From Paenibacillus paridis (GTDB lineage: Bacteria > Bacillota > Bacilli > Paenibacillales > Paenibacillaceae): a stretch of 41,412 bases of DNA. Where the stretch lies: contig NZ_VCIX01000068.1 in the NCBI RefSeq assembly GCF_006345825.1, positions 29,144 through 70,555 of the forward strand. Reading direction: 5' to 3'. Below the pieces are notes generated by a model, which saw only the letters and a program-made list of their open reading frames with translations, was not told the origin of the DNA and did not search any database. This document shows positions 8,254 to 15,765 of the stretch, in pieces. The translations under genes were made by a program, and so were the position numbers. The number at the start of each line of letters is the position of its first letter. Position 1 is the first letter of the stretch.

Positions 8254-9303
8254 TTAAGTTGTTCGGCAATGCAAAGCATTCTCGCCCATCATCGCATGTT
8301 GCCATTTGTGGTAAAGCTCCAAAGGCGCGCCTTGATCCAGTAAATCCTTGCAGACATATAACCCTTCCTCGACCGATTCCACTTTCTCTGCCAAATGGAG
8401 CCGAACCGCGGCATTAAGGAGCACTTGATTAGTGAAGGCCATGTGGCCGCACCCTTGCAGCACGGCCTCCGCCTCATGAAGCTGCCCGGCCGCTGTCCAA
8501 TCGATTTCAGGAACGGAAGTTAAAAGCCCGTATGCGTCCGGATCAATGATATGAAGCTGCGATTCCCCGTTTTCCACAAAGTAAGTGCGAGTCGGCCGCT
8601 CGATAAACAAATCCTCGGAGCCCTCCATGCCTTGCACGATGAGCGCTTTATGGTAATGAAGCTGGTTCGCCAGCTTTGCCATCCGCTCGAATACAGTATT
8701 ATGGTAGACGCCAAATATTAAATATGGGGAATGAGAATAATCGATCAGCTTCTCGGCTGTATTCAGCACGGTTCGCATGCCCAGCTCGATTCGAATCGAA
8801 CGAAGCGCCTTCAGCGGCGGACACCATTCCTCCGCCGGAACGTAAAGAACCCCGGTATCAGAAGCCGCTTTAACGATCTGCTCACGGGATAGAAGAGCAG
8901 CGTCGATGCCAGCCTCACGCAGCAAGTCATGCAGCGTAATTCCCCATTTCGGCGGCAGGGATTCCGAGCCGTGCAGCGTAACAGGCAGACCCGCGGCAGC
9001 AAGGACAAAGGAGGTGGGAAAGGTCGCATAGAACGACTTTTTCCTGCCGTCATAGGGACCAGCGCAATCAAGCCCCTGCTGTATTGGCGCGCGGTAAGCA
9101 CGGCTTCGGCATGCCGCAGCGAATGCTTCAAGCTCTTCCACGCTTTCCATCTTCATTCGCTCCGCAATAAAAAAAGCTCCGATTTGGGCTGGGGTCGCCT
9201 TGAGATCAAGGATTGCATTTGCCGCGAGCAGCGCTTCCTCATAGCTAAGATCCCGCGCCCCCCGTTTTCCTCGACCTACTTCCTTAAGCAGATTCGTAAT
9301 CAT
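8254..9303 (-). CDS. TrpD-like (TrpD2/YbiB type) glycosyltransferase-fold protein with altered PRPP site
   Basis: A 349-residue protein with the two-domain architecture of anthranilate phosphoribosyltransferase. A helical domain (residues 1-68, with ATPAQIGAFFIAERMKMES) precedes a larger domain beginning AGPYDGRKKS at 81-90. In true TrpD the aligned position is the PRPP loop GTGGD; here it reads AGPYD, and the following N/ST residues are also changed. The enzyme activity of tryptophan synthesis is therefore unlikely and no trp genes are nearby. It matches the TrpD2/YbiB branch, some members of which bind nucleic acids. AAGGGGG precedes the ATG, and it lies 12 bases downstream of the ANTAR gene in one operon. 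A function in nitrite-operon control is only an inference. Confidence 0.8.
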   Translation of the reverse strand: MITNLLKEVGRGKRGARDLSYEEALLAANAILDLKATPAQIGAFFIAERMKMESVEELEAFAAACRSRAYRAPIQQGLDCAGPYDGRKKSFYATFPTSFVLAAAGLPVTLHGSESLPPKWGITLHDLLREAGIDAALLSREQIVKAASDTGVLYVPAEEWCPPLKALRSIRIELGMRTVLNTAEKLIDYSHSPYLIFGVYHNTVFERMAKLANQLHYHKALIVQGMEGSEDLFIERPTRTYFVENGESQLHIIDPDAYGLLTSVPEIDWTAAGQLHEAEAVLQGCGHMAFTNQVLLNAAVRLHLAEKVESVEEGLYVCKDLLDQGAPLELYHKWQHAMMGENALHCRTT

Positions 9304-9315
9304 GGCATGGCCCCC

Positions 9316-9933
9316 TTATTTCTGATCCTGAAGGATTTGATAAACTTTCACGATCGACGTAGCGACGTCCACCATTCGCTTGCGTTCATTCATCGCCTGT
9401 TTTCGAAGCACATCATAAGCTTCCGCTTCGGATATATTTTTGATTTTGCACAATATCCCCTTCGCCATATCGATCCACTTCCGCTCCTCGAGGCGCCCCT
9501 CCAGCTGCTTCTTTTCATTCATCCATTGCAGTCGTTCAAAGCATTGCTTTGATCCAAAATGGAGTGCCCAGTGCAGCTCCTGCTCGCTCATGGAAGGCGT
9601 CAGTATCCCGTCAACAGGCACTTCATCCTCACAGAAGGCAGCTGACAAAGAAGCGGTACCCACACTGCACCACCACAGCATGGGTACCGTTTTATGCTTT
9701 AGAAGCTTTACGCCCCACATCTTCGCCTCATCGAGCGGCAAATGCAGAATAACCGCATCCGCGCTGCTCATATGCAGCTCGGCCTTTTGTTCGTCACCAG
9801 CCCGCAAAACCTGATAGCCAAACGATTCGAGCTTATATTTTGGCGTATGCTGTTTGGACAATTCCTCAAGCTGAGAGTCCTGGACCGCTCCCCCGATTGC
9901 CGCACGTTGCTCGACTACTAACAAAGAACGCAT
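9316..9933 (-). CDS. ANTAR-domain RNA-binding antiterminator with degenerate receiver domain
   Basis: A 205-residue protein with a C-terminal ANTAR domain at about 141-197 (containing IDMAKGILCKIKNISEAEAY), preceded by a helix. The N-terminal part (residues 1-120) resembles a response-regulator receiver but lacks the usual acidic pocket and phospho-acceptor aspartate: LLVVEQ replaces the DD start and VILHLPLD the VILD segment. It probably responds to a ligand or partner rather than phosphorylation. The start at 9933 is preferred over an in-frame start at 10035 because AGGAGGGG lies upstream. It faces nirB, whose leader has the two-hairpin ANTAR target, so its likely role is antitermination of nitrite reductase expression. 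Confidence 0.88.
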   Translation of the reverse strand: MRSLLVVEQRAAIGGAVQDSQLEELSKQHTPKYKLESFGYQVLRAGDEQKAELHMSSADAVILHLPLDEAKMWGVKLLKHKTVPMLWWCSVGTASLSAAFCEDEVPVDGILTPSMSEQELHWALHFGSKQCFERLQWMNEKKQLEGRLEERKWIDMAKGILCKIKNISEAEAYDVLRKQAMNERKRMVDVATSIVKVYQILQDQK

Positions 9934-9990
9934 GTAGAAGCGCCCCCTCCTATTCGACTTTTTATCAAACAAAGCACAAGTCGATACCTT

Positions 9991-10007
9991 TGTGATTATA
10001 TATAACA
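9991..10007. promoter_or_regulatory. GlnR/TnrA box upstream of the ANTAR-trpD-like operon
   Basis: TGTGATTATATATAACA matches the GlnR/TnrA consensus TGTNA-N7-TNACA at every fixed position. Its centre lies roughly 45 bases upstream of the likely transcription start of the minus-strand ANTAR gene, if GATAAA at 9961-9966 is the -10. That is close to where activating TnrA sites sit in Bacillus. Whether GlnR or TnrA binds cannot be decided from sequence. Confidence 0.7.
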
Positions 10008-10054
10008 TAAAACTCTTGAGTTTGTCACCAAACAAGTTTTTTCATCGCCTACCA

Positions 10055-10071
10055 TGTCATATATATTGACA
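10055..10071. promoter_or_regulatory. GlnR/TnrA box overlapping the nirB promoter
   Basis: TGTCATATATATTGACA is a perfect 17-base TGTNA-N7-TNACA box. Its right half is the -35 hexamer (TTGACA, 10066-10071) of the nirB promoter. Overlap with a consensus -35 suggests repression under nitrogen excess, as for GlnR, rather than activation. Confidence 0.75.
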
Positions 10072-10095
10072 CAAACTCAATTGGTGTTGTATATT
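10066..10095 (+). promoter_or_regulatory. Sigma-A promoter of the nirBDC-cobA operon
   Basis: TTGACA at 10066-10071 is followed 18 bases later by TATATT at 10090-10095. This places the start of transcription near 10102, some 20 bases before the first ANTAR hairpin and about 155 bases before the nirB ATG. Confidence 0.7.
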
Positions 10096-10120
10096 TACGT
10101 TAGCAACCACATATCATTCT

Positions 10121-10221
10121 CGAATACAACGATGTATTCGGTTATAAGCGGCAAAGAAGCCTGCTTTCGTTTTCAAGGGAGAAGTACGTTTTTCCTTTGA
10201 TACGGAGCAGGCTTTTATGAT
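10121..10221 (+). promoter_or_regulatory. ANTAR-responsive antitermination leader with terminator
   Basis: Hairpin 1 pairs CGAATAC (10121-10127) with GTATTCG (10134-10140) around the hexaloop AACGAT. Hairpin 2 pairs AAGCGGC (10146-10152) with GCC-T-GCTT (10159-10166, one bulged T) around the hexaloop AAAGAA. Both loops have A at position 1 and G at position 4, the ANTAR signature. The 3' arm of hairpin 2 is also the 5' arm of a terminator: AAGCCTGCT (10157-10165) pairs with AGCAGGCTT (10206-10214), with an inner helix and TTTTATGATTTT after it. Hairpin 2 and the terminator cannot coexist, so ANTAR protein binding should allow readthrough into nirB. Seen in sequence; the mechanism follows known ANTAR leaders. 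Confidence 0.88.
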
Positions 10222-10256
10222 TTTACAGAGACAGCGTTCGAGAGGAGAGAAACACA

Positions 10257-12698
10257 ATGACAGCAACCAAAAAGAAATTAGTGTTGATCGGCAACGGCAT
10301 GGCGGGGGTTCGCGCAATCGAGCATTTATTGAAGCTTTCTCCTGAAAGCTACGACATTACCATATTCGGCGCCGAGCCGCATCCCAATTATAACCGTATC
10401 ATGCTTTCCTCCGTTTTGGCCGGCGGCGCCGATATGCAGGAAATCATCATTAACGATTGGAGCTGGTACATCGAAAACAATATTACACTGCACACGGGCC
10501 ACAAAATAACAAACATCGATACGGAACGCAAAAAAGTTACCTCCCATCTAGGTATTGAAGCAGCTTACGACGCTCTCATCATCGCCACCGGGTCCAACCC
10601 GTTCATGCTGCCTCTTCCCGGCGCAGACAAGGAGGGCGTAATCGCTTTCCGTGATATTCACGATTGCGAAGTGATGATGGATACGGCCAAAAAATACAAG
10701 AAGGCGGTCGTCATTGGCGGCGGTTTGCTCGGGCTCGAAGCCGCACGCGGCCTTCTTCATCTCGGGATGGAGGTTAACGTCGTCCATATTCATAGCTACT
10801 TAATGGAGAGGCAATTGGACGAGGCAGCCTCCAAAATGCTGCAGCGCGAGCTCGAAGCGCAAGGGATGCAATTCTTATTGAAAAAAAGCACAGCGGCCAT
10901 CAAAGGGAAGCGGCGGGCTAGTGGGCTTGCCTTTACGGATGGCACCGAGGTGGATGGCGACCTTGTTGTGATGGCTGTCGGAATTCGGCCGAACATAGAG
11001 CTTGCCAGAGCGGCGGGCATTGACGTCAACCGCGGCATTGTCATCGATGACTTTATGCGAACGAGCCTGCCAGACATTTATGCTGTCGGCGAATGTGCTG
11101 AACACCGCGGCATCGCCTATGGCCTGGTTGCCCCGCTTTATGAGCAAGGTGCAGTGCTTGCCAAACTTCTGGCAGGTGTAGAAACCGCTGGTTATACTGG
11201 CTCTGTTACCTCAACCAAACTAAAAGTTTCCGGCGTTGATGTGTTCTCAGCTGGACGATTCGGAGATTCACCAGGCACGCGCTCGTTAAAGCTGCAGGAC
11301 GATCTAGCCGGCACTTACAAAAAAATCGTGATCCAGGATGGAAAGCTCGTTGGCGCAGTCTTGTTCGGCGACACTTCCGATGGCGCTGAATTATTTGCTT
11401 CTATTAAGAAAGGCGAATCCGTAGCAGGGCGAGAGAAGGAGATTTTGCTCGGCATTTCCTCGGAGCTGCTTGGCCAATCTTCTGGGAGCAGCCGACTTGA
11501 AGCAATGGCCGAAGACGAAATCATCTGCGGCTGCAACGGCGTATCCAAAGGAACGATTGCCGATGCCATTACGAATAAAGGCTACAATACCGTTAGCTCG
11601 ATTAAATCCTGCACGAAAGCCTCCGCTTCCTGCGGCGGCTGCAAGCCGCTTGTTGAAGGCTTATTGAATCTATATTCAGGCGACTCTATTGGCGAACCTG
11701 TCAAGGAAGGCATTTGCGGCTGCACGACGCTTAACCGGGACGAAATCGTCGAAGGCATCACCAAGATGCGCCTCATGAGCACGAACGAGGTCATGAACGT
11801 GCTTGGCTGGCATAATCCCGAAGGCTGCACGAAATGCCGCCCGGCTCTCAACTACTATCTTGGCATGCTTTATCCGGAAGAGTACGTCGACGAGAAAGAA
11901 TCCCGTATCACCAATGAGCGTTATCATGCTAATATTCAAAAGGATGGCACTTTTTCTGTGGTCCCCCGCATTTACGGCGGCGTAACCTCCCCTGCGGATC
12001 TTAAGAAAATCGCCGAGGTTGCAGAGAAATTCGAAGTTCCCATGGTTAAATTCACAGGCGGACAGCGGCTTGACCTTCTGGGCGTGAAGAAAGAAGACCT
12101 CCCCAAAATTTGGGCAGAGCTGGATATGCCTTCCGGGCACGCCTACGGCAAAACGCTTCGTACCGTTAAAACTTGCGTGGGCAATACCTTCTGCCGATTC
12201 GGCACGCAGGATTCCATCGGTATGGGCATTCGGATGGAGAAAGCCTTCGAGCGGCTGAACGCTCCAGCCAAGGTGAAGCTGGCGGTATCCGGCTGTCCCC
12301 GCAACTGCGCGGAATCCACAATCAAGGATCTTGGCGTCATCGCCATCGACGGCGGCTGGGAGCTGCATGTTGGAGGCAATGGCGGCATCAAGGTAAGAGC
12401 GACCGAGCTGCTTACAATCGTTAAGACTGAGGATGAAGTTATGGAATGGTCCTCCTCCTTCTTGCAGCTGTACCGTGAACAGGCGCAGTGGAACGAGCGT
12501 ACTGCCCAGTGGATTGAGCGAGTCGGCCTTGACTATGTCAAGAAAGCGCTCGAGAAGCAAGAGGACCGCCTCGCCCTAACGGCGCGAATCGAGAAGACGC
12601 TTAGCCTAACTACGGACCCCTGGAAGCAAATCATCCAAACCGACGAGCTTCGCAAAAATTTCGAGCAGCTCTCCGGCGCTCAGCCTGCACAAATTTAA
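10257..12698 (+). CDS. nirB: Assimilatory NADH-nitrite reductase, large subunit
   Basis: An 813-residue NirB (NasD-type) that reduces nitrite to ammonium using NADH. The FAD site GNGMAG is near residues 10-15 and the NAD site IGGGLLGLEAARGL near 150-165. Two BFD-like [2Fe-2S] segments follow, at about 421-465 (CGCNGVSKG, CGGC) and 485-530 (CGCTTLNRDE, CTKC). A nitrite/sulfite reductase ferredoxin-like half-domain precedes the siroheme/[4Fe-4S] cysteines TCVGNTFCRFG (near 638-648) and SGCPRNCAE (near 677-685). All key cysteines are present and the length is usual. GAGAGGAGAG precedes the ATG. It heads nirB-nirD-nirC-cobA, downstream of an ANTAR leader. Confidence 0.97.
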   Translation: MTATKKKLVLIGNGMAGVRAIEHLLKLSPESYDITIFGAEPHPNYNRIMLSSVLAGGADMQEIIINDWSWYIENNITLHTGHKITNIDTERKKVTSHLGIEAAYDALIIATGSNPFMLPLPGADKEGVIAFRDIHDCEVMMDTAKKYKKAVVIGGGLLGLEAARGLLHLGMEVNVVHIHSYLMERQLDEAASKMLQRELEAQGMQFLLKKSTAAIKGKRRASGLAFTDGTEVDGDLVVMAVGIRPNIELARAAGIDVNRGIVIDDFMRTSLPDIYAVGECAEHRGIAYGLVAPLYEQGAVLAKLLAGVETAGYTGSVTSTKLKVSGVDVFSAGRFGDSPGTRSLKLQDDLAGTYKKIVIQDGKLVGAVLFGDTSDGAELFASIKKGESVAGREKEILLGISSELLGQSSGSSRLEAMAEDEIICGCNGVSKGTIADAITNKGYNTVSSIKSCTKASASCGGCKPLVEGLLNLYSGDSIGEPVKEGICGCTTLNRDEIVEGITKMRLMSTNEVMNVLGWHNPEGCTKCRPALNYYLGMLYPEEYVDEKESRITNERYHANIQKDGTFSVVPRIYGGVTSPADLKKIAEVAEKFEVPMVKFTGGQRLDLLGVKKEDLPKIWAELDMPSGHAYGKTLRTVKTCVGNTFCRFGTQDSIGMGIRMEKAFERLNAPAKVKLAVSGCPRNCAESTIKDLGVIAIDGGWELHVGGNGGIKVRATELLTIVKTEDEVMEWSSSFLQLYREQAQWNERTAQWIERVGLDYVKKALEKQEDRLALTARIEKTLSLTTDPWKQIIQTDELRKNFEQLSGAQPAQI

Positions 12699-12722
12699 GA
12701 TTACTCTGGGAGGTATACACAG

Positions 12723-13037
12723 ATGACAACAAAGCTGCTTGTAGCCAACCTATCGGATATCGATGTGTTGGGCTCACGTACCATTAAGATTCAAAATACC
12801 GAAATTGCTGTATTCCGTCTAACTGACGGCAGCGTGCTGGCGGTAGAAAATAAATGCCCGCATAAAGGCGGCGTATTATCGGAGGGAATGGTGTGCGGCA
12901 CAGCCGTACACTGCCCGCTTCACGATTGGAAGATCGACCTTCGCAGCGGACGTGCGCAGGAGCCGGATGAAGGCTGCGTGACGACCTTCGAAACCGAAAT
13001 TGATCGGGAGAGCGGCTCTATTTATGTAACGATTTAA
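12723..13037 (+). CDS. nirD: Nitrite reductase small subunit, Rieske type
   Basis: A 104-residue Rieske [2Fe-2S] protein that partners NirB. The cluster ligands are intact: Cys45-Pro-His47 in KCPHKGG, and Cys64 with His67 in HCPLHDW. The length and the position 24 bases after nirB are typical for NirD/NasE. GGGAGG lies upstream of the ATG. It completes the cytoplasmic NADH-dependent nitrite reductase. Confidence 0.96.
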   Translation: MTTKLLVANLSDIDVLGSRTIKIQNTEIAVFRLTDGSVLAVENKCPHKGGVLSEGMVCGTAVHCPLHDWKIDLRSGRAQEPDEGCVTTFETEIDRESGSIYVTI

Positions 13038-13050
13038 GGAGGACACCACA

Positions 13051-13917
13051 ATGGCGTATATCAAACCCGCTGACGTACTAGACGCCATGATCGACACTGG
13101 GACTGCAAAAGCAAGCTTAGGCGCCTTTCAGATGGTCATTCGCGGATTTCTAGGAGGCGCAATTCTTGCCTTTGCCACAACGCTCGCATTTACGGCTGTC
13201 AACCAGACCTCGATCGGCTTGGTTGGGGCCCTTGTCTTCCCGGTCGGCTTCGCCATGATCGTCCTGCTTGGCTTTGAGCTGGTGACTGGCAGCTTCGCGC
13301 TCCTTCCGCTTGCCGTGCTTGAACGTAAAACAACCACTTCTCGGATGCTGTCAAGCTTCGGGTGGGCCATACTCGGCCATTTGATCGGCTGCGGATTGTA
13401 TGCCGTGCTTTATGGCTTGACGGTGACAAAGATGGGAACGGACATGAGTAATCCTTTGGTTCAAACACTAATCCAGGCCAGTGAAACCAAAACGATAGGG
13501 TATGCGAAAATGGGCTTTAACGGCTTGCTGCTCGTCACCATCAAAGCCGTGCTTTGCAACTGGATGGTTACGCTTGGCGTCGTAATGGCCTTTACGTCCA
13601 AATCAACCGCCGGCAAAATTTTAGCGATGTGGCTGCCGATCCTTACGTTCTTTGCCCAAGGCTTCGAGCATGCCGTCGTCAATATGTTCGTCATTCCCGC
13701 GGGCATGCTGCTTGGCGCAGACGTCACGCTTGCGGATTGGTGGCTCTGGAACCAAATTCCCGTATTGATTGGAAATTTTATCGGCGGCGCTCTCTTTACC
13801 GGTCTCTTCTTCTATTATTCCCAGCGCAAGCCCTCTTCAAAATCAGCCGCAACTTTGCAAATCGTAAAGCCAGCGGCCACTAAAGCGGCGGAAAAAGCCA
13901 AAGGGAGCAGCTTATGA
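13051..13917 (+). CDS. nirC: Formate/nitrite transporter family channel
   Basis: A 288-residue FNT-family membrane protein with six predicted membrane segments and conserved FNT stretches, including FPVGFAMIVLLGFELVTGSF near residues 62-81 and the LCNWMV segment near 168-173. Its position between nirD and a siroheme gene indicates nitrite uptake (NirC) rather than formate transport. AAGGAGG precedes the ATG. The C-terminal tail is basic and Lys/Ala-rich. Its TGA overlaps the ATG of the next gene as ATGA, so translation is probably coupled. Confidence 0.94.
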   Translation: MAYIKPADVLDAMIDTGTAKASLGAFQMVIRGFLGGAILAFATTLAFTAVNQTSIGLVGALVFPVGFAMIVLLGFELVTGSFALLPLAVLERKTTTSRMLSSFGWAILGHLIGCGLYAVLYGLTVTKMGTDMSNPLVQTLIQASETKTIGYAKMGFNGLLLVTIKAVLCNWMVTLGVVMAFTSKSTAGKILAMWLPILTFFAQGFEHAVVNMFVIPAGMLLGADVTLADWWLWNQIPVLIGNFIGGALFTGLFFYYSQRKPSSKSAATLQIVKPAATKAAEKAKGSSL

Positions 13918-14690
13918 GACATTTAACGTCAGGCAAGGTCTATATTGTGGGTGCAGGTCCTGGTGATCCGGAGCTGATTACAGTGAAAGCGATGCGGCGT
14001 ATCCAAGAGGCTGAGGTTATTTTGTACGACCGGCTGATCAGCAAGGAATTGCTCGGCTACGCCAGACCCGAGGCCGAGCGGATCTATTGCGGCAAAGCGC
14101 CCGGTTCACATGCGATGTCCCAGCAGTTAATCAATGAAGCGCTCGTCCGCTATGCGCGGGAAGGCAAAACGGTCGTCCGTCTCAAAGGCGGCGACCCGCT
14201 CGTCTTCGGAAGAGGCGCGGAAGAGGCGCTGGCACTCGCCGCATGGGGGATTCCTTATGAGATCGTGCCGGGTATAACATCCGCCATCGGAGCCGCGGCA
14301 GCGGCTGGCATTCCAGTCACTCACCGTGAATATGCCGCTTCCTTTGCTTGCGTTACCGGCAGCCGCTGCCATGGCGATAAATCGCCGATCCGCTGGGATT
14401 TACTGGCGCATAGCGTAGATACGCTTGCCATCTATATGGGTGTCAGCGAGCTCCCCGCCATTCGGGAAGAGCTATTGAAACACGGCAAATCCCCGACTAC
14501 GCCCGTTGCGCTTATCGAACGCGGCACGACCCCTCAGCAGCGTACGCTGATTGGCACACTATCCGACATTCATACGATTGCTGTCTCGATGAAGCTAAGC
14601 AATCCGGCGCTGATCGTCATCGGTGAGGTCGTTAGGGTAAGGGAACGACTTCTGCATGCCGAGCAGCAGGCCATGCAACAAATCGGCTAA
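13914..14690 (+). CDS. cobA: Uroporphyrinogen-III C-methyltransferase (siroheme synthesis)
   Basis: A 258-residue SAM-dependent methyltransferase that makes precorrin-2 from uroporphyrinogen III, the first step to siroheme, the NirB cofactor. The SAM-binding start VYIVGAGPGDPELITVKA is at residues 8-25, and GGDPLVFGRG lies near 87-96. It is the single-domain SUMT form, not fused to uroporphyrinogen synthase or the CysG dehydrogenase/chelatase. It is the last gene of the nitrite operon and overlaps nirC by four bases. The name nasF or sumT would be equally suitable. No clear terminator is seen after it. Confidence 0.95.
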   Translation: MRHLTSGKVYIVGAGPGDPELITVKAMRRIQEAEVILYDRLISKELLGYARPEAERIYCGKAPGSHAMSQQLINEALVRYAREGKTVVRLKGGDPLVFGRGAEEALALAAWGIPYEIVPGITSAIGAAAAAGIPVTHREYAASFACVTGSRCHGDKSPIRWDLLAHSVDTLAIYMGVSELPAIREELLKHGKSPTTPVALIERGTTPQQRTLIGTLSDIHTIAVSMKLSNPALIVIGEVVRVRERLLHAEQQAMQQIG

Positions 14691-14735
14691 CCACCCGCCT
14701 CAGTCCGCCTTTTGCCGCTTCTATTCCCCTGTCGC

Positions 14736-14765
14736 ATGACGGCGCTCGTTCATTTAACGTATAAT
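14736..14765 (+). promoter_or_regulatory. Sigma-A promoter of the methyltransferase gene
   Basis: TATAAT at 14760-14765 is perfect; ATGACG 18 bases upstream is a weak -35. Transcription would begin near 14772, just upstream of the AAAAGGA ribosome binding site and the proposed CTG start at 14804. Confidence 0.5.
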
Positions 14766-14803
14766 AGAAGACTCAGCACGTTAATGAAAAGGATGCGACA
14801 ACA

Positions 14804-15757
14804 CTGACGATAAAAAAGCATGAGCCATTATATATCTATACCTACGGATACCGCTTGGAGGAAACCGAGCTTTGCCAGCTGGAGATGCGTACTTTTTTTG
14901 GAACCCATTCGGAAACCGGTCTTCTGAAGAGCGTGATTCCCATTCATCCTGACCGCAGTCCGTTTATGAGAGAACGCCTTGAAGTGCTCTATGAGGGCGA
15001 ATGCTTGGAGGAGATATGGGAACAAGTCAAGCAGATTGAACTGAAGAACGAAACCTTCAAAGTCATCTTTATCAAAATGAATGATTTGACGCCTGACAAT
15101 AAAATCGAGTTTGATGAGCAGCGCAGCATTGAGCGCGATATTGGCATTTATATTGAAGGGGAAGCAGATGTTCGTCAGCCCGACCATGTTTTTGGCATAT
15201 TGACTTTGGGGGGACGCTGGTACTTTGGGAGTTATATCAAAAGCAAAGCCGTCTGGCTAAACCATATGCAGAAGCCCCGCAGCTATTCCATCGCTTTAAG
15301 CACGCGCGTAGCGCGGGCAGTCGCCAACATCGCCGTGCCCGATCCGGCAAAAGTTAAAGCGATTGATCCCTGCTGCGGCATCGGAACGGTGCTCGTTGAA
15401 GCACTCTCCATGGATATCGATATCGTAGGCCGGGATATCAACCATTTCGTCGTGCAAGGCACCCGGGAGAACCTGGTTCATTTCGATTTGCAAACGGAAG
15501 TAGTCTGCGGAGATATTTCGGAGGTAACGAACCACTACGATGTAGCTATTGTGGACATGCCATATAACCACTTTTCCCACACTACGCCGGAGGCGCAGCT
15601 AGCCTTGCTCCAGCATACCCGCCGGATCGCGGACAAAGCCGTTATCGTAACGGTAGGCGCGATCGACGAGCTGATTGCAAGCGCAGGCTTTACAATCCAG
15701 GATCGCTGCACGACCCGGAAAGGCAATTTTATCCGGCAAATTATCCTATGTAAGTAG
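14804..15757 (+). CDS. TRM11/UPF0020-type RNA methyltransferase with probable CTG start
   Basis: A 317-residue SAM-dependent methyltransferase of the Trm11/TrmG10 class that probably modifies RNA guanosine at N2. The N-terminal half would be the RNA-binding part. The Rossmann methyltransferase motif I DPCCGIGT lies at 188-195 and the catalytic motif DMPYN at 251-255 (usually DPPY). The first ATG/GTG/TTG in frame is a TTG at 14855, with no ribosome binding site, and starting there would cut off the family-like segment YIYTYGYRLEETELC. The frame stays open back to a stop at 14765. CTG 14804 is ten bases after AAAAGGA, so it is the best start. The substrate is not predictable. Confidence 0.8.
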   Translation: MTIKKHEPLYIYTYGYRLEETELCQLEMRTFFGTHSETGLLKSVIPIHPDRSPFMRERLEVLYEGECLEEIWEQVKQIELKNETFKVIFIKMNDLTPDNKIEFDEQRSIERDIGIYIEGEADVRQPDHVFGILTLGGRWYFGSYIKSKAVWLNHMQKPRSYSIALSTRVARAVANIAVPDPAKVKAIDPCCGIGTVLVEALSMDIDIVGRDINHFVVQGTRENLVHFDLQTEVVCGDISEVTNHYDVAIVDMPYNHFSHTTPEAQLALLQHTRRIADKAVIVTVGAIDELIASAGFTIQDRCTTRKGNFIRQIILCK

Positions 15758-15765
15758 AAGGCGGC

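Noticed and set aside
8254..9303. Anthranilate phosphoribosyltransferase of tryptophan synthesis
   Set aside because: The PRPP-binding GTGGD motif is missing and no other trp genes are nearby; the nitrite operon context points elsewhere.
11676..12560. Long minus-strand open frame (294 codons) opposite nirB
   Set aside because: It lies wholly within nirB, which has all expected motifs; the antisense frame has no recognised domain and reflects codon bias.
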